DNA of 64,000 nucleotides, taken from positions 2,604,001-2,668,000 of the forward strand of contig NZ_LT670848.1 in the NCBI RefSeq assembly GCF_900142975.1, read 5' to 3'. The notes beneath the pieces were generated by a model that saw only the letters and a program-made list of their open reading frames with translations, was not told the DNA's origin and ran no database searches. The position numbers and the translations under genes were made by a program. This stretch comes from Salegentibacter salegens. GTDB lineage: Bacteria; Bacteroidota; Bacteroidia; Flavobacteriales; Flavobacteriaceae. Positions 9,101 to 18,199 of this stretch are shown here, piece after piece; position 1 is the first letter of the stretch, and each line of letters begins with the position of its first letter.

Positions 9101-9203
9101 AATATTCAATTTAGGTTCTGCAAATTACTAAAAGCAAAAAACATGCACTGCTAAAATTGTGTTAGCAGGCATGTTTCAAAAGTTTCAGAATTTAAAATTT
9201 ATG

Positions 9204-10991
9204 CTATTCCAAATAAACTATTTTTTCACCTTCAGCTATGGTATCATTGTAATGGAAAGGCCTTTTAATTCCTTCAGTATTAATTATAAAAAATGGCAGA
9301 ATAGAGTTTTTATCGTTTTTATGCTGTTTTACCCATTCACGAGTAGAAATTTCTTCTTCTACAGTTTGTGTCCTTTCTTCAAAATTACCGTCACTAATTT
9401 TTGCTGCCCAGGGTTTTAATTCGGTCTTATTGGCAAAAAGTGAAGTAGCGTTAATTTTATCAAGCATATCCACATCAGTACCGCTCTCGCTAGGAGAGAC
9501 CAATACAATTTTATTCGGAATATAAAATGCATCGTCTGCAAGTTGTGCAGCCAGGAAGTTTATTTCACTATTGCCGGTAAGTCCGATAAAAGTGCCTTTT
9601 TCTATAGCTTTGGCATCTTCCATGGTTTCTTCTTTTAAAATATTGCCATACATACTATTGAAGCCCTGTTTTTTAGCTTCGGCAACCATTTCGCGGTTGG
9701 CATCTATAATAATCACATCATCATCTTTTTGCTGAAGTTGCTTCGCCATATATAAACCCAGCGGATTCGCACCTAAAATTATATAACCGCTTCTTGTATC
9801 CTGATGTACGAGTTCGTTTCTATTTCTTAGCCAGGTGGTGGTCCAGGTTAAGAAAAGCGGTACTGTAAGTGTGGTAAAAATGGCCATGAAAACAAGAATG
9901 GAGAAAATTTCGTTGGTAATAATTCCCATTTGTAACCCAATACCAGCAATTATAATTTCTACAGCGCCACGCCCGTTCATTCCTGTTCCAACGGCAATAC
10001 CTTCGCGCCAGCCATAACCGCTGGGAAGATAAAAAAGTGCGGTACCAAAAATTTTACCTACCATAGCAACTACTGTAACAACTATGAGCATAAGTAAATC
10101 GGTTTGAAATACCTCCAGGGTTACATTAAATCCTGCGGAGACAAAGAAAATTGGTGCCAGAAATCCTATAGAAATATCGTGAAATATATTGTTGATATCT
10201 TTAGAAATTTGGCGATTAAAAACGCCATCCCTAATAAATAATCCTGCCATAAAAGCTCCTAAAATACTATGTAAACCGGCCACTTCTGCTAGTTCTGAAA
10301 ACGCGAGAACAATAATGAGAATTAGCGTAAAATGAAGCGTTCTACTCGTGTAGTTAGATTTTATTAAAAATTTACCTAGTAGTGGTAAAAGATAAATTCC
10401 TGCAAGTGCGGTAAAGACAAAGAATAAGATGGCTTTTCCTGCAACCCAAACCAGGCCAAGAGTGTCAATACTACCCGCATCTATGTAACTTACAATCCCT
10501 GCAAAAATAACCAGGGCGAGTGTATCAGAAATAAGGGCGCCAGCCATAAGAACATAGGCAATTCTGGTATTGAGGAGCTTCAAATCTACAAGTATCCTGC
10601 TTTTTGTTGCGAGCGAGGTGACGGCTACAGCAATGGCTACAAAAATCGCTGCCATTTGTGTACCTCCAAAATAAATTATGGCATAATACCCAAGAGCAAA
10701 GGGCACTACAAAACCTCCAATAGCGGCTAAAAGCCCCGGCCAGGAAGCTTTCCCAAGATCCCGAAAATTAATTTCCATCCCTATATAAACCATGAGGAGG
10801 ATAATTCCAACTTCGGCCAGGACGTTAATCATTTCAGAAGTTTCCATTAATCCAAGGAGGGCCGGACCAATTAAAATTCCTATAATAAGCTCTCCCAGGA
10901 TAGCTGGATATCCTAATTTTTTTGCGGCTGAGCCACCTAACCATGCACTGAATAAAATAAGTAGGAGGCTAAGGATATTTAATTCTTCCAT
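9204..10991 (-). CDS. cation:proton antiporter (CPA2) with TrkA-N-type C-terminus
   Basis: Inner-membrane monovalent cation/proton antiporter, 595 aa. About twelve hydrophobic segments fill residues 1-390, including the family segments KLGYPAILGELIIGILIGP and GAFMAGLFIRDG. A Rossmann nucleotide-binding domain of TrkA-N type starts near 400 (GYIILGANPLGLYMAKQL), and a short C-terminal segment closes it. KefB/KefC and related proteins share this layout and are gated by bound nucleotide. It diverges from a second antiporter at 11286 across a 294-bp gap, so the two may answer to the same ionic or pH stress. Confidence 0.9.
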   Translation of the reverse strand: MEELNILSLLLILFSAWLGGSAAKKLGYPAILGELIIGILIGPALLGLMETSEMINVLAEVGIILLMVYIGMEINFRDLGKASWPGLLAAIGGFVVPFALGYYAIIYFGGTQMAAIFVAIAVAVTSLATKSRILVDLKLLNTRIAYVLMAGALISDTLALVIFAGIVSYIDAGSIDTLGLVWVAGKAILFFVFTALAGIYLLPLLGKFLIKSNYTSRTLHFTLILIIVLAFSELAEVAGLHSILGAFMAGLFIRDGVFNRQISKDINNIFHDISIGFLAPIFFVSAGFNVTLEVFQTDLLMLIVVTVVAMVGKIFGTALFYLPSGYGWREGIAVGTGMNGRGAVEIIIAGIGLQMGIITNEIFSILVFMAIFTTLTVPLFLTWTTTWLRNRNELVHQDTRSGYIILGANPLGLYMAKQLQQKDDDVIIIDANREMVAEAKKQGFNSMYGNILKEETMEDAKAIEKGTFIGLTGNSEINFLAAQLADDAFYIPNKIVLVSPSESGTDVDMLDKINATSLFANKTELKPWAAKISDGNFEERTQTVEEEISTREWVKQHKNDKNSILPFFIINTEGIKRPFHYNDTIAEGEKIVYLE

Positions 10992-11139
10992 AAAGAATAA
11001 TTTGGTGGTTGGAAATACAAAATATCAATATTTTTATGAATTATAGATAATTAATTATGTTAAATGAATTTTATAATTAATTATTAATAAAGTAAACTAC
11101 TTCGGGATAAGTATAAGATACTATATTGAAAAATGTTTA

Positions 11140-11207
11140 TTTTGAGGCAAGCCGCCAGAATGATTGGGGCAAGCTCGGAGTATTTAATTCTCAATTAGCG
11201 AGTAAAA
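11140..11207 (+). repeat. upstream-associated repeat (family 2), copy B
   Basis: TTGAGGCAAGCC and AGCTCGGAG segments, then TATTTAATT and the degenerate palindrome CTCAATTAGCGAG (11190-11202), about 80 bp before the antiporter start. It has the same order and orientation towards the gene as the other copies. Confidence 0.65.
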
Positions 11208-11285
11208 AGCCTGAAATCCTTAGATAGTTGCCATTAAATCAACCTATTTTTGTAAATAGCAATTTATACCTCAAATAATTAACGC

Positions 11286-13205
11286 ATGTTAGAACTTGCA
11301 AGTTTGGTAATATTGGGAATCCTGGCGCAGTGGTTAGCCTGGAAAATTAAAACTCCCGCAATTTTACCACTTATTTTAATAGGGCTTTTAGTGGGGCCAA
11401 TTTCAACTTTAATTAGTGAAGATGGCACCAAATGGGTAGAACCTATCTGGAACGGTTCTGAAGGATTATTCCCTGGCGAAAGTCTTTTTTATTTTGTTTC
11501 GCTCGCTATTTCGGTTATTCTTTTTGAAGGAGGATTAACCCTTAAAAGAAGTGAAGTAGGGAATATTGGTCCAGTTATTTTAAAACTTATTAGCGTTGGG
11601 GCGGTGGTTACATTTTTGGGTGCAGGTTTAGCTGCACATTTTATATTTAACCTTTCCTGGCAAATCTCTTTTTTATTTTCGGCATTAATTATCGTCACCG
11701 GACCTACGGTTATTTCCCCAATTCTTCGAAATATTCCTTTAAAAACTCATGTTTCCTCTATTTTAAAGTGGGAAGGAATTCTTATTGACCCTATTGGTGC
11801 GCTTATTTCAGTTTTAATGTTTGAATTTATTAGGGTTGAAGGAGGGCAGGATTTTACGCAAACGGCTTTAATTGAATTTGGGAAGATTTTACTTTTTGGA
11901 TTTACTTTCGGATTTACTTTTGCCCATTTGTTGGCATTTTTAATAAAAAGGCAAATAATTCCACATTATTTACTCAATGTTTTTATTCTCGCAACCGTAC
12001 TTGGTGTTTTTGTTTTGGCCGATATGTTCGCTCACGAAAGCGGACTCCTTGCAGTGGTTATTATGGGAATGGTTATGGGAAATCAAAAATTACCTAATAT
12101 TAAAGAACTGCTGTATTTTAAGGAATCGCTAAGCGTGTTATTGATTTCTATACTTTTTATTTTGTTAGCGGCAAATATTGAAATTGAAGAACTTTTGCTG
12201 GTTTTTAACTGGAATTCGCTTATTCTTTTTGGGGTTGTAGTTTTATTAATCAGGCCACTTGGAGTTATTTTAAGCTCCCTGGGTTCAGGTTTAAAAATTA
12301 ATGAAATTGCATTTGTAAGTTGGGTGGGACCACGCGGTATTGTAGCTGCCGGTATCGCCTCTTTATTTGGGTTGCGATTGGCCCGGGAAGGTATTGCGGG
12401 CGCCGAATATATTACTCCTTTAGTATTTATGATCGTGCTGTGTTCGGTTTTATTAAATGCAGCTACGGCAAGGCTTTTTGCTCGGTTAGTGGGTGTTTTT
12501 ATAAAAGATTCTCAAGGAATTTTAATTATTGGCGCTTCATCTATAGCAAGATTAATAGGAAAATATCTTCACGATAATGAGCGTCACGTAGTGCTCCTGG
12601 ATAATAATTCTGATAATGTAAATAAAGCTCGAAATTTGGGTATTGATGCTATTGAAGGCAGTGTATATTCAGATGATCTTATGAATAATGTAGAACTGAA
12701 TGATATTGGTTATTTAATGGCAATGACTGGAAACAGTGATATTAATAAAACGGCTATAACCAAATTTAAAAAGCAATTTGGAGAAAACGGGTCTTTTAGG
12801 GTTATCACTGCCGATGAAATGAATAATCCGGAGAAAAACCCAGCTGAAGGTTTATTTTCTCATACCGATGATTATATAAAACTTACCGAAGTTTCCAGGA
12901 GTTATCCAAAAATCCATGAACTAATTCTTAACAGTAAAGAGCATTATGAAGGCTTAATTGAAATTTCTAAGACCGATCCTGATATTATCCCGCTATTTGT
13001 AAAAAATAATAAAGGCGGCCTAACCATTATTCCTTCCCATAGCTCAGATGTGGAGATTGAAGAAGGATTTCAGTTGGTTTACTTAGGAAAGAAAATTCAA
13101 CGTGAAGAAAAAGTTGAAGAAGATTACAACGAGACCATAGATGAAGAGGAAGCGGTTGATGCTTTAGAGGGTGAAAATGAACAACAAGACCAAGAAAAAA
13201 ATTAA
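11286..13205 (+). CDS. NhaP-type cation:proton antiporter with TrkA-N domain
   Basis: A 639-aa inner-membrane antiporter. The transmembrane part (about residues 1-400) has the CPA1 features TPAILPLILIGLLVGP, LFEGGLTL and FVSWVGPRGIVAAGIA. A nucleotide-binding TrkA-N domain (GILIIGASSIARLIGKYL) starts near residue 415 and is followed by a TrkA-C-like part. The C-terminal 30 residues are a highly acidic tail. Its stop overlaps the convergent yebC stop by four bases. A TATTTTTG box at 11245-11252 is a candidate -7 element. Confidence 0.9.
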   Translation: MLELASLVILGILAQWLAWKIKTPAILPLILIGLLVGPISTLISEDGTKWVEPIWNGSEGLFPGESLFYFVSLAISVILFEGGLTLKRSEVGNIGPVILKLISVGAVVTFLGAGLAAHFIFNLSWQISFLFSALIIVTGPTVISPILRNIPLKTHVSSILKWEGILIDPIGALISVLMFEFIRVEGGQDFTQTALIEFGKILLFGFTFGFTFAHLLAFLIKRQIIPHYLLNVFILATVLGVFVLADMFAHESGLLAVVIMGMVMGNQKLPNIKELLYFKESLSVLLISILFILLAANIEIEELLLVFNWNSLILFGVVVLLIRPLGVILSSLGSGLKINEIAFVSWVGPRGIVAAGIASLFGLRLAREGIAGAEYITPLVFMIVLCSVLLNAATARLFARLVGVFIKDSQGILIIGASSIARLIGKYLHDNERHVVLLDNNSDNVNKARNLGIDAIEGSVYSDDLMNNVELNDIGYLMAMTGNSDINKTAITKFKKQFGENGSFRVITADEMNNPEKNPAEGLFSHTDDYIKLTEVSRSYPKIHELILNSKEHYEGLIEISKTDPDIIPLFVKNNKGGLTIIPSHSSDVEIEEGFQLVYLGKKIQREEKVEEDYNETIDEEEAVDALEGENEQQDQEKN

Positions 13206-13963
13206 TCTTCTTTTTCCATTTCCTCTACCAGTTCGTCGGTAATTTCCATGTTGTGGTAAACGTTTTGAACATCGTCATCGTCTTCAAATTTTTCAACGAG
13301 GTTAAGGATTTTCTTAGCATCATCAACAGGCAATGCTACCGTATTCATAGGAATTCTTTGAACTTCAGAAGATTTTACTTCTATTTCCAATTCTTCCAGT
13401 TTTGAAGCCATGAGGCCGAAATCATTAAAATCGGTGTAGATTGTAATAAAATCATCTTCCTTTTCAATTTTTGAAGCACCACCTTCAATAAGTTCGAGTT
13501 CAAATTCTTCGAGATTCATCTCTATTTTTTCTCGTTCAATAGTAAAGACTCCCTTTTTATCGAAAAGGAATTCCAGTGAACCATTGGTTCCTAAATTTCC
13601 GCCATTTTTAGAAAAGGTAGATCGAACTGAAGCTACAGTTCTATTCGTATTATCGGTAGTACATTCAATAAAGAACGCGATTCCGTTCGGGCCGTAGCCT
13701 TCAAAGGTAACGAGCTCATAATTATCGGCATCAGCGCCGCTAGCCTTTTTTATAGCGCGTTCTATGGTGTCTTTGGGCATATTCACACCCTTGGCATTAG
13801 AAATTGCATTACGCAACGCCGGATTGGCTTCAGGATCTGGCCCGCCGCCTTCTTTTACGGCAACACTAATGTCTTTTATTGCCCTGGTAAATTGTTTTGC
13901 CCTTCTTTTGTCCTGCGCTCCTTTACGGTGCTTAATATTTGCCCATTTACTATGTCCGGCCAT
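13202..13963 (-). CDS. yebC: YebC/PmpR-family protein (TACO1-like)
   Basis: A 253-aa protein of the YebC family, starting MAGHSKWANIKHRKGAQDKR, the invariant N-terminus, with KGVNMPKDTIERAIKKA and YEGYGPNGIAF-type segments. Members have been described as DNA-binding regulators and more recently as translation factors that relieve ribosome stalling, notably at proline stretches. The acidic C-terminus is typical. It is transcribed leftwards, convergent with the antiporter, with which it shares four bases at the stop codons. Confidence 0.95.
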   Translation of the reverse strand: MAGHSKWANIKHRKGAQDKRRAKQFTRAIKDISVAVKEGGGPDPEANPALRNAISNAKGVNMPKDTIERAIKKASGADADNYELVTFEGYGPNGIAFFIECTTDNTNRTVASVRSTFSKNGGNLGTNGSLEFLFDKKGVFTIEREKIEMNLEEFELELIEGGASKIEKEDDFITIYTDFNDFGLMASKLEELEIEVKSSEVQRIPMNTVALPVDDAKKILNLVEKFEDDDDVQNVYHNMEITDELVEEMEKED

Positions 13964-14066
13964 TTTTTTTTGAGTTTTTCTAAGTTGGTAGACTTACAAA
14001 ATTAAGAAAATGTAGAAAATCAAAAAACCTCACAGATTAAGGGAATATCTTTTAGGTGAACTGAAA

Positions 14067-14369
14067 TTACTGATTTCTTTTGTAAACTTTTTTATACCCC
14101 TGCCTTGTATGAAGAATTGCGAAAATAATTAATGTATCCTCTGAAATTTGATAGAAAATTGCATAGGGAAATTTTGTAACCAAAGCTCGCCTTAGATTTT
14201 GGTATTGAACCTGGTAATGTTCAGGGAATTTGCGGATATAATCGATTTCAGAATTTATTTCTGCTTTAAAATCTTCTGAAAGTGGATTTCCACCTTTTTT
14301 GAAGTAGTATTTTTTAGCTTCCGCCAGATCGGTTTTAACTTCAGCTAAGAATCTAACCGAAAAAGCCAT
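14067..14369 (-). CDS. ParE/RelE-family toxin
   Basis: A 100-aa protein with the ParE/RelE toxin fold signature: VRFLAEVKTDLAEAKKYY at the start, then DFKAEINSEIDYIRKFPEHYQV, LRRALVTKFPYAIFYQI, and the closing IFAILHTRQGYKKV. ParE members inhibit DNA gyrase while RelE members cleave mRNA on the ribosome; the sequence does not decide which. Its ATG overlaps the last base of the antitoxin stop, the usual coupled arrangement of a type II module. Confidence 0.85.
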   Translation of the reverse strand: MAFSVRFLAEVKTDLAEAKKYYFKKGGNPLSEDFKAEINSEIDYIRKFPEHYQVQYQNLRRALVTKFPYAIFYQISEDTLIIFAILHTRQGYKKVYKRNQ

Positions 14370-14569
14370 TACCAGGTTTCTTTAAAACTATCCCAATCTG
14401 AAAGATTTTCAGGGTTTTTTTCAAAGCTTTTAATTCTATTATCCAGTTCTTCTTTTTGAGAAGTTGTAATTTCTGGACATAGAATTTTTTCAATATCTTC
14501 TATAACATGCTCATCTTTAACTTTAGTGAGCTCATGAATTAAGTTATATTTTCTGGTCACAAGATCCAT
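14369..14569 (-). CDS. antitoxin of the ParE-type module
   Basis: A 66-aa acidic partner directly upstream of the toxin. The C-terminal part, KEELDNRIKSFEKNPENLSDW, resembles the addiction-module component (Unstab_antitox) family whose members end in a NPxxxxxW-type motif. It is expected to bind and neutralise the toxin and to repress its own promoter. No DNA-binding fold can be shown by eye. Confidence 0.75.
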   Translation of the reverse strand: MDLVTRKYNLIHELTKVKDEHVIEDIEKILCPEITTSQKEELDNRIKSFEKNPENLSDWDSFKETW

Positions 14570-14618
14570 AGTTCTTCATTTTAAACTAAAGATACAAAAT
14601 TAGCTTATAATCAATTTT

Positions 14619-16415
14619 CTAATCATTTAACTTCAAAACCGCCATAAATGCTTCCTGCGGAATTTCCACATTTCCTACCTGGCGCATACGTTTTTTCCCT
14701 TTTTTCTGCTTTTCAAGAAGTTTTCTTTTACGGGAAATATCACCACCGTAACATTTAGCGGTAACATCTTTTCTAAGCGCTTTTACGGTTTCACGCGCAA
14801 TTATTTTTGCCCCGATAGCCGCCTGAATTGGAATATCAAATTGTTGCCTCGGGATTAATTCTTTCAGCTTTTCACACATTTTCTTCCCAATATCGTAGGC
14901 GTTATCTACGTGGAGTAGGGCAGAGAGGGCATCTACAATATTCCCGTTTAATAAAACATCTACTTTCACCAGTTTTGATTCCCGCATTCCTATTGGCGAA
15001 TAGTCAAAAGAAGCGTAACCTCTGGAAACGGTTTTTAGCCTGTCGTAAAAATCAAATACAATTTCTGCTAAAGGCATATCAAAACTTAGCTCAACCCTTT
15101 CAGGAGTTAAATAAACCTGGTTGGTGATTTCCCCTCTTTTTTCAATACAAAGCGACATTACATTCCCAACATAATCGGCTTTGGTAATTATAGTAGCTTT
15201 AATAAAAGGTTCTTCTACGCGGTTTAAAGAAGAAGGCTCGGGTAAATCTGAAGGATTATTAACCAGGATTAAATCATCTGGATTTTTATTTGTAAAAGCG
15301 TTGTAAGATACGTTAGGCACGGTGGTAATAACCGTCATATCAAATTCACGTTCTAATCGTTCCTGGATAATCTCAAGGTGAAGCATTCCTAAAAATCCAC
15401 AACGGAAACCAAAACCTAAAGCTGCAGAACTTTCTGGTAAAAATACCAGGGAAGCATCGTTTAACTGAAGCTTTTCCATAGAACTTCTTAGTTCTTCATA
15501 ATCTTCGGTATCTACAGGATAAATCCCTGCGAAAACCATAGGTTTTACATCTTCGAAACCGGCTACAGCTTCAGTAGTAGGATTTTTAGCATCGGTAATA
15601 GTATCCCCAACTTTTACTTCGCGTGCATCTTTAATTCCGGTAATTAGGTAACCTACATCACCCGTTTTTATTTCCTGACGAGGAAATTGCTTTAAACGAA
15701 GTGTTCCCACTTCATCTGCGAAATAATTTTTATTTGTAGCAACAAATTTTATATTCTGCCCTTTTTTAATAGATCCGTTTATTACTCTAAAATAAGTTTC
15801 TACGCCTCGAAACGGGTTGTAAACCGAATCAAATATCAAAGCTCTTAAAGGAGCATCTACTTTTCCGCTTGGCGGCGGAACTCTTTTAATAATCGCCGAT
15901 AGAATTTCTTCAATTCCCAATCCCGTTTTTGCACTGGCAGGAATAATATCTGAATGTTCACACCCAAGAAGATCTACAATATCATCGCTTACTACTTCTG
16001 GATTGGCACTTGGCAAATCTACTTTATTTAGTACCGGGATAATTTCGAGATCATTTTCCAGGGCCAGGTAAAGGTTAGAAATGGTTTGTGCCTGTATACT
16101 TTGGGCGGCATCTACCACCAGTAAAGCACCCTCGCAAGCTGCGATAGAGCGAGAAACTTCATAAGAAAAATCTACGTGGCCTGGAGTGTCAATAAGATTC
16201 AGTACATATTTTTCGCCTTCATATTCATAATCCATCTGTATAGCATGACTTTTAATGGTAATGCCGCGTTCACGTTCCAAATCCATACTATCCAGGAGTT
16301 GTTCCTGTTTTTCACGATCGGTTACCGAACCTGTAAAGTCTAGCAAACGATCAGCTAGGGTGCTTTTTCCGTGGTCAATATGTGCGATTATACAGAAGTT
16401 TCTAATATGTTTCAT
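14619..16415 (-). CDS. lepA: translation elongation factor 4 (LepA)
   Basis: A 598-aa ribosome-associated GTPase. G1 is [15 protein letters not shown], the switch region [16 protein letters not shown]3 [14 protein letters not shown] and G4 NKVDLP; domains II, III and V follow, and the LepA-specific C-terminal domain ends with [20 protein letters not shown] and [14 protein letters not shown]. The protein back-translocates or remodels stalled ribosomes. Length and architecture are normal. It is the first leftward gene after a 415-bp gap that separates it from the rightward sugar cluster. Confidence 0.97.
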   Translation of the reverse strand: MKHIRNFCIIAHIDHGKSTLADRLLDFTGSVTDREKQEQLLDSMDLERERGITIKSHAIQMDYEYEGEKYVLNLIDTPGHVDFSYEVSRSIAACEGALLVVDAAQSIQAQTISNLYLALENDLEIIPVLNKVDLPSANPEVVSDDIVDLLGCEHSDIIPASAKTGLGIEEILSAIIKRVPPPSGKVDAPLRALIFDSVYNPFRGVETYFRVINGSIKKGQNIKFVATNKNYFADEVGTLRLKQFPRQEIKTGDVGYLITGIKDAREVKVGDTITDAKNPTTEAVAGFEDVKPMVFAGIYPVDTEDYEELRSSMEKLQLNDASLVFLPESSAALGFGFRCGFLGMLHLEIIQERLEREFDMTVITTVPNVSYNAFTNKNPDDLILVNNPSDLPEPSSLNRVEEPFIKATIITKADYVGNVMSLCIEKRGEITNQVYLTPERVELSFDMPLAEIVFDFYDRLKTVSRGYASFDYSPIGMRESKLVKVDVLLNGNIVDALSALLHVDNAYDIGKKMCEKLKELIPRQQFDIPIQAAIGAKIIARETVKALRKDVTAKCYGGDISRKRKLLEKQKKGKKRMRQVGNVEIPQEAFMAVLKLND

Positions 16416-16448
16416 TAGGTAATTTTAATAATTGAACTCCCTCTAAAA

Positions 16449-16540
16449 CCTCGGAGCAAGTCCACGAGATATGAATTGGAAGTCTTTTTTATAAATTGAG
16501 GCAAGCCTCAGTGTATTTAATTCTCGATTATCGAGTAAAA
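16449..16540 (+). repeat. upstream-associated repeat (family 2), copy C
   Basis: CCTCGGAGCAAG, CCACGAG, then TTGAGGCAAGCCTCAG, TATTTAATT and the perfect palindrome CTCGATTATCGAG (16523-16535). It is oriented towards the sugar permease, but about 290 bp from its start. Confidence 0.75.
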
Positions 16541-16757
16541 GGTAATCAACAAATTTAAGTTTACAAATATAGTTTATTTCATAGTCCTAAAAAGAAAGAT
16601 GGAAAATAAGAATATGGAAAGTCAGATTTTGAAATTATCTCTTTTTCACCAATTCATTTAAATAAAAAAATGATTAATCTTTTAGTTAATTATAAAAAAA
16701 CTTACATAAGTATGTAGTAGTTGTGAAAAAGTTTCTTTTTTTTGTAAGAAACAATTT

Positions 16758-16810
16758 TGTTAGAATTTTACTAAAAAGGCGTTAAGTTTAACCCAAATAA
16801 AATTCTAACA
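16758..16810 (+). promoter_or_regulatory. perfect 13-bp inverted repeat upstream of the sugar permease
   Basis: TGTTAGAATTTTA at 16758-16770 faces TAAAATTCTAACA at 16798-16810, with 27 bases between. The left arm overlaps the candidate -33 TTTG and the right arm ends 20 bp before the ATG, so a protein bound here would cover the predicted promoter. It could instead fold in the mRNA leader. The regulator is unknown; the ROK protein at 29162 is one candidate. Confidence 0.6.
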
Positions 16811-16830
16811 ATATATAAGATAAAATACAT

Positions 16831-18096
16831 ATGGCAGCTGAAACCGCAACAAACAAGAACAACACCAGTAGATCTATTGTCATAATTGGGGTGTTATTTT
16901 TCATCTTCGGATTTGTAACCTGGCTAAACTCTGTGCTTATTCCCTTTTTAAAAACGGCTAGCCAGTTAAATAATTTTGAATCTTATCTTGTTGCTTTTGC
17001 ATCTTATATCTCTTATTTTGTAATGGCAATCCCTTCAGCCTGGGTGTTAAAGAAAATAGGTTTTAAAAATGGAATGTCCCTGGGACTTGTAGTGATGGCG
17101 GTGGGTGCTTTAATTTTCATCCCAGCAGCATTATCCAGAACTTACGCAATGTTCCTTTTTGGATTGTTCGTTCAGGGAACCGGTTTGGCTTTACTTCAAT
17201 CTGCAGCAAATCCCTATATCACTATTCTGGGGCCAATAGAAAGTGCAGCGAAGCGAATTAGTATCATGGGAATTTGTAACAAAGTTGCCGGTGCTTTAGC
17301 TCCAATTATTTTTGGTGCCATTTTGCTAAAAAATATGGATGCGATAGAAGCGAGGCTGGAAGGAATGGGTGCTGCCGCAAAAGCTGCTGAATTAGATGAA
17401 CTCGCTTCACTCGTAATCACGCCCTATATGGTTATGGCAGTTATTTTAGTAGGACTTTCTGTACTTATTTATTATTCAGCATTGCCTGAAATTGAAACCG
17501 ATAGTGAAGATGATACCCTTGCTGCTGCAAATAAAAGTAAAACCAGCGTACTTCAATTTCCAAATTTATTATTGGGTACCCTGGCGATGTTCCTCTATGT
17601 TGGGGTAGAAGTAATTGCCGGTGATACCGTAATTAGTTACGCCCGCGATGGTCATAATATTGCTACAGATGTGGCTAAGTATTTTACCACTTATACCCTT
17701 ATCGCAATGATTGTGGGGTATTTAATTGGTACAGTCACTATTCCAAAATATATAAGTCAGCAAAAAGCATTACAAATTTCGGGTATACTTGGAATTATTC
17801 TCGGGTTATCTGCAATTTTCACCGACGGCTATATTTCAGTACTTTGTATTTCCCTTTTAGGTTTAGCAAATGCGTTGGTATTTCCGGCAATTTGGCCTTT
17901 AGCACTTCACGGATTGGGTAGGTTTACTAAAATGGGATCTTCATTCTTAATTATGGCCCTTGCCGGTGGAGCTATTTTACCATTAGGTTATGGTTACCTG
18001 GCTGATACTTTTGATCCGCAATCGGCTTACTGGATCGTTATCCCCAGTTACCTATATATATGGTTTTTCGCTGTAAAAGGGCATAAAATAAAATAA
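16831..18096 (+). CDS. MFS sugar permease (FucP/GluP/NagP type)
   Basis: A 421-aa inner-membrane sugar:proton symporter with about twelve transmembrane segments. The segment GVLFFIFGFVTWLNSVLIPFLK near the N-terminus and QGTGLALLQSAANPYITILG are typical of the FucP/GluP subgroup, which imports fucose, glucose, galactose, N-acetylglucosamine or N-acetylmuramic acid. Standing first in a row that continues with GH20, MurQ and murein-active genes, it most likely imports GlcNAc, MurNAc or a short murein sugar. The substrate is inferred from neighbours only. The Tannerella MurNAc importer MurT plays the same role. Confidence 0.85.
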   Translation: MAAETATNKNNTSRSIVIIGVLFFIFGFVTWLNSVLIPFLKTASQLNNFESYLVAFASYISYFVMAIPSAWVLKKIGFKNGMSLGLVVMAVGALIFIPAALSRTYAMFLFGLFVQGTGLALLQSAANPYITILGPIESAAKRISIMGICNKVAGALAPIIFGAILLKNMDAIEARLEGMGAAAKAAELDELASLVITPYMVMAVILVGLSVLIYYSALPEIETDSEDDTLAAANKSKTSVLQFPNLLLGTLAMFLYVGVEVIAGDTVISYARDGHNIATDVAKYFTTYTLIAMIVGYLIGTVTIPKYISQQKALQISGILGIILGLSAIFTDGYISVLCISLLGLANALVFPAIWPLALHGLGRFTKMGSSFLIMALAGGAILPLGYGYLADTFDPQSAYWIVIPSYLYIWFFAVKGHKIK

Positions 18097-18098
18097 CT

Positions 18099-18190
18099 AC
18101 ATCGGAGTAAACCTACGAGGAATTAATGGAAATAATCTTTGATTTCGAGGTGAGTCTTAGAGCATTTAAATCTCGATTATCGAGGAAAAT
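18099..18190 (+). repeat. upstream-associated repeat (family 2), copy D
   Basis: ATCGGAGTAAACC, CTACGAG, then TTTCGAGGTGAGTCTTAGAG, CATTTAAAT and the perfect palindrome CTCGATTATCGAG (18172-18184), ending 16 bp before the GH20 start. Confidence 0.75.
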
Positions 18191-18199
18191 ATTATTATT

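Larger units (their letters stand above)
16416..16830. other. regulatory gap between lepA and the sugar permease
   Basis: A 415-bp divergent gap with no gene. It contains family-2 repeat copy C (16449-16540), a candidate promoter (TTTG at 16756-16759, TAAGTTTA at 16783-16790), and a perfect 13-bp inverted repeat listed separately. Confidence 0.6.

Noticed and set aside
13980-14066. CCTCACAGATT near 14028 as a third copy of the CCTCACAGGTTT terminator
   Set aside because: Only the left half is present; no facing arm was found, so no hairpin can form.
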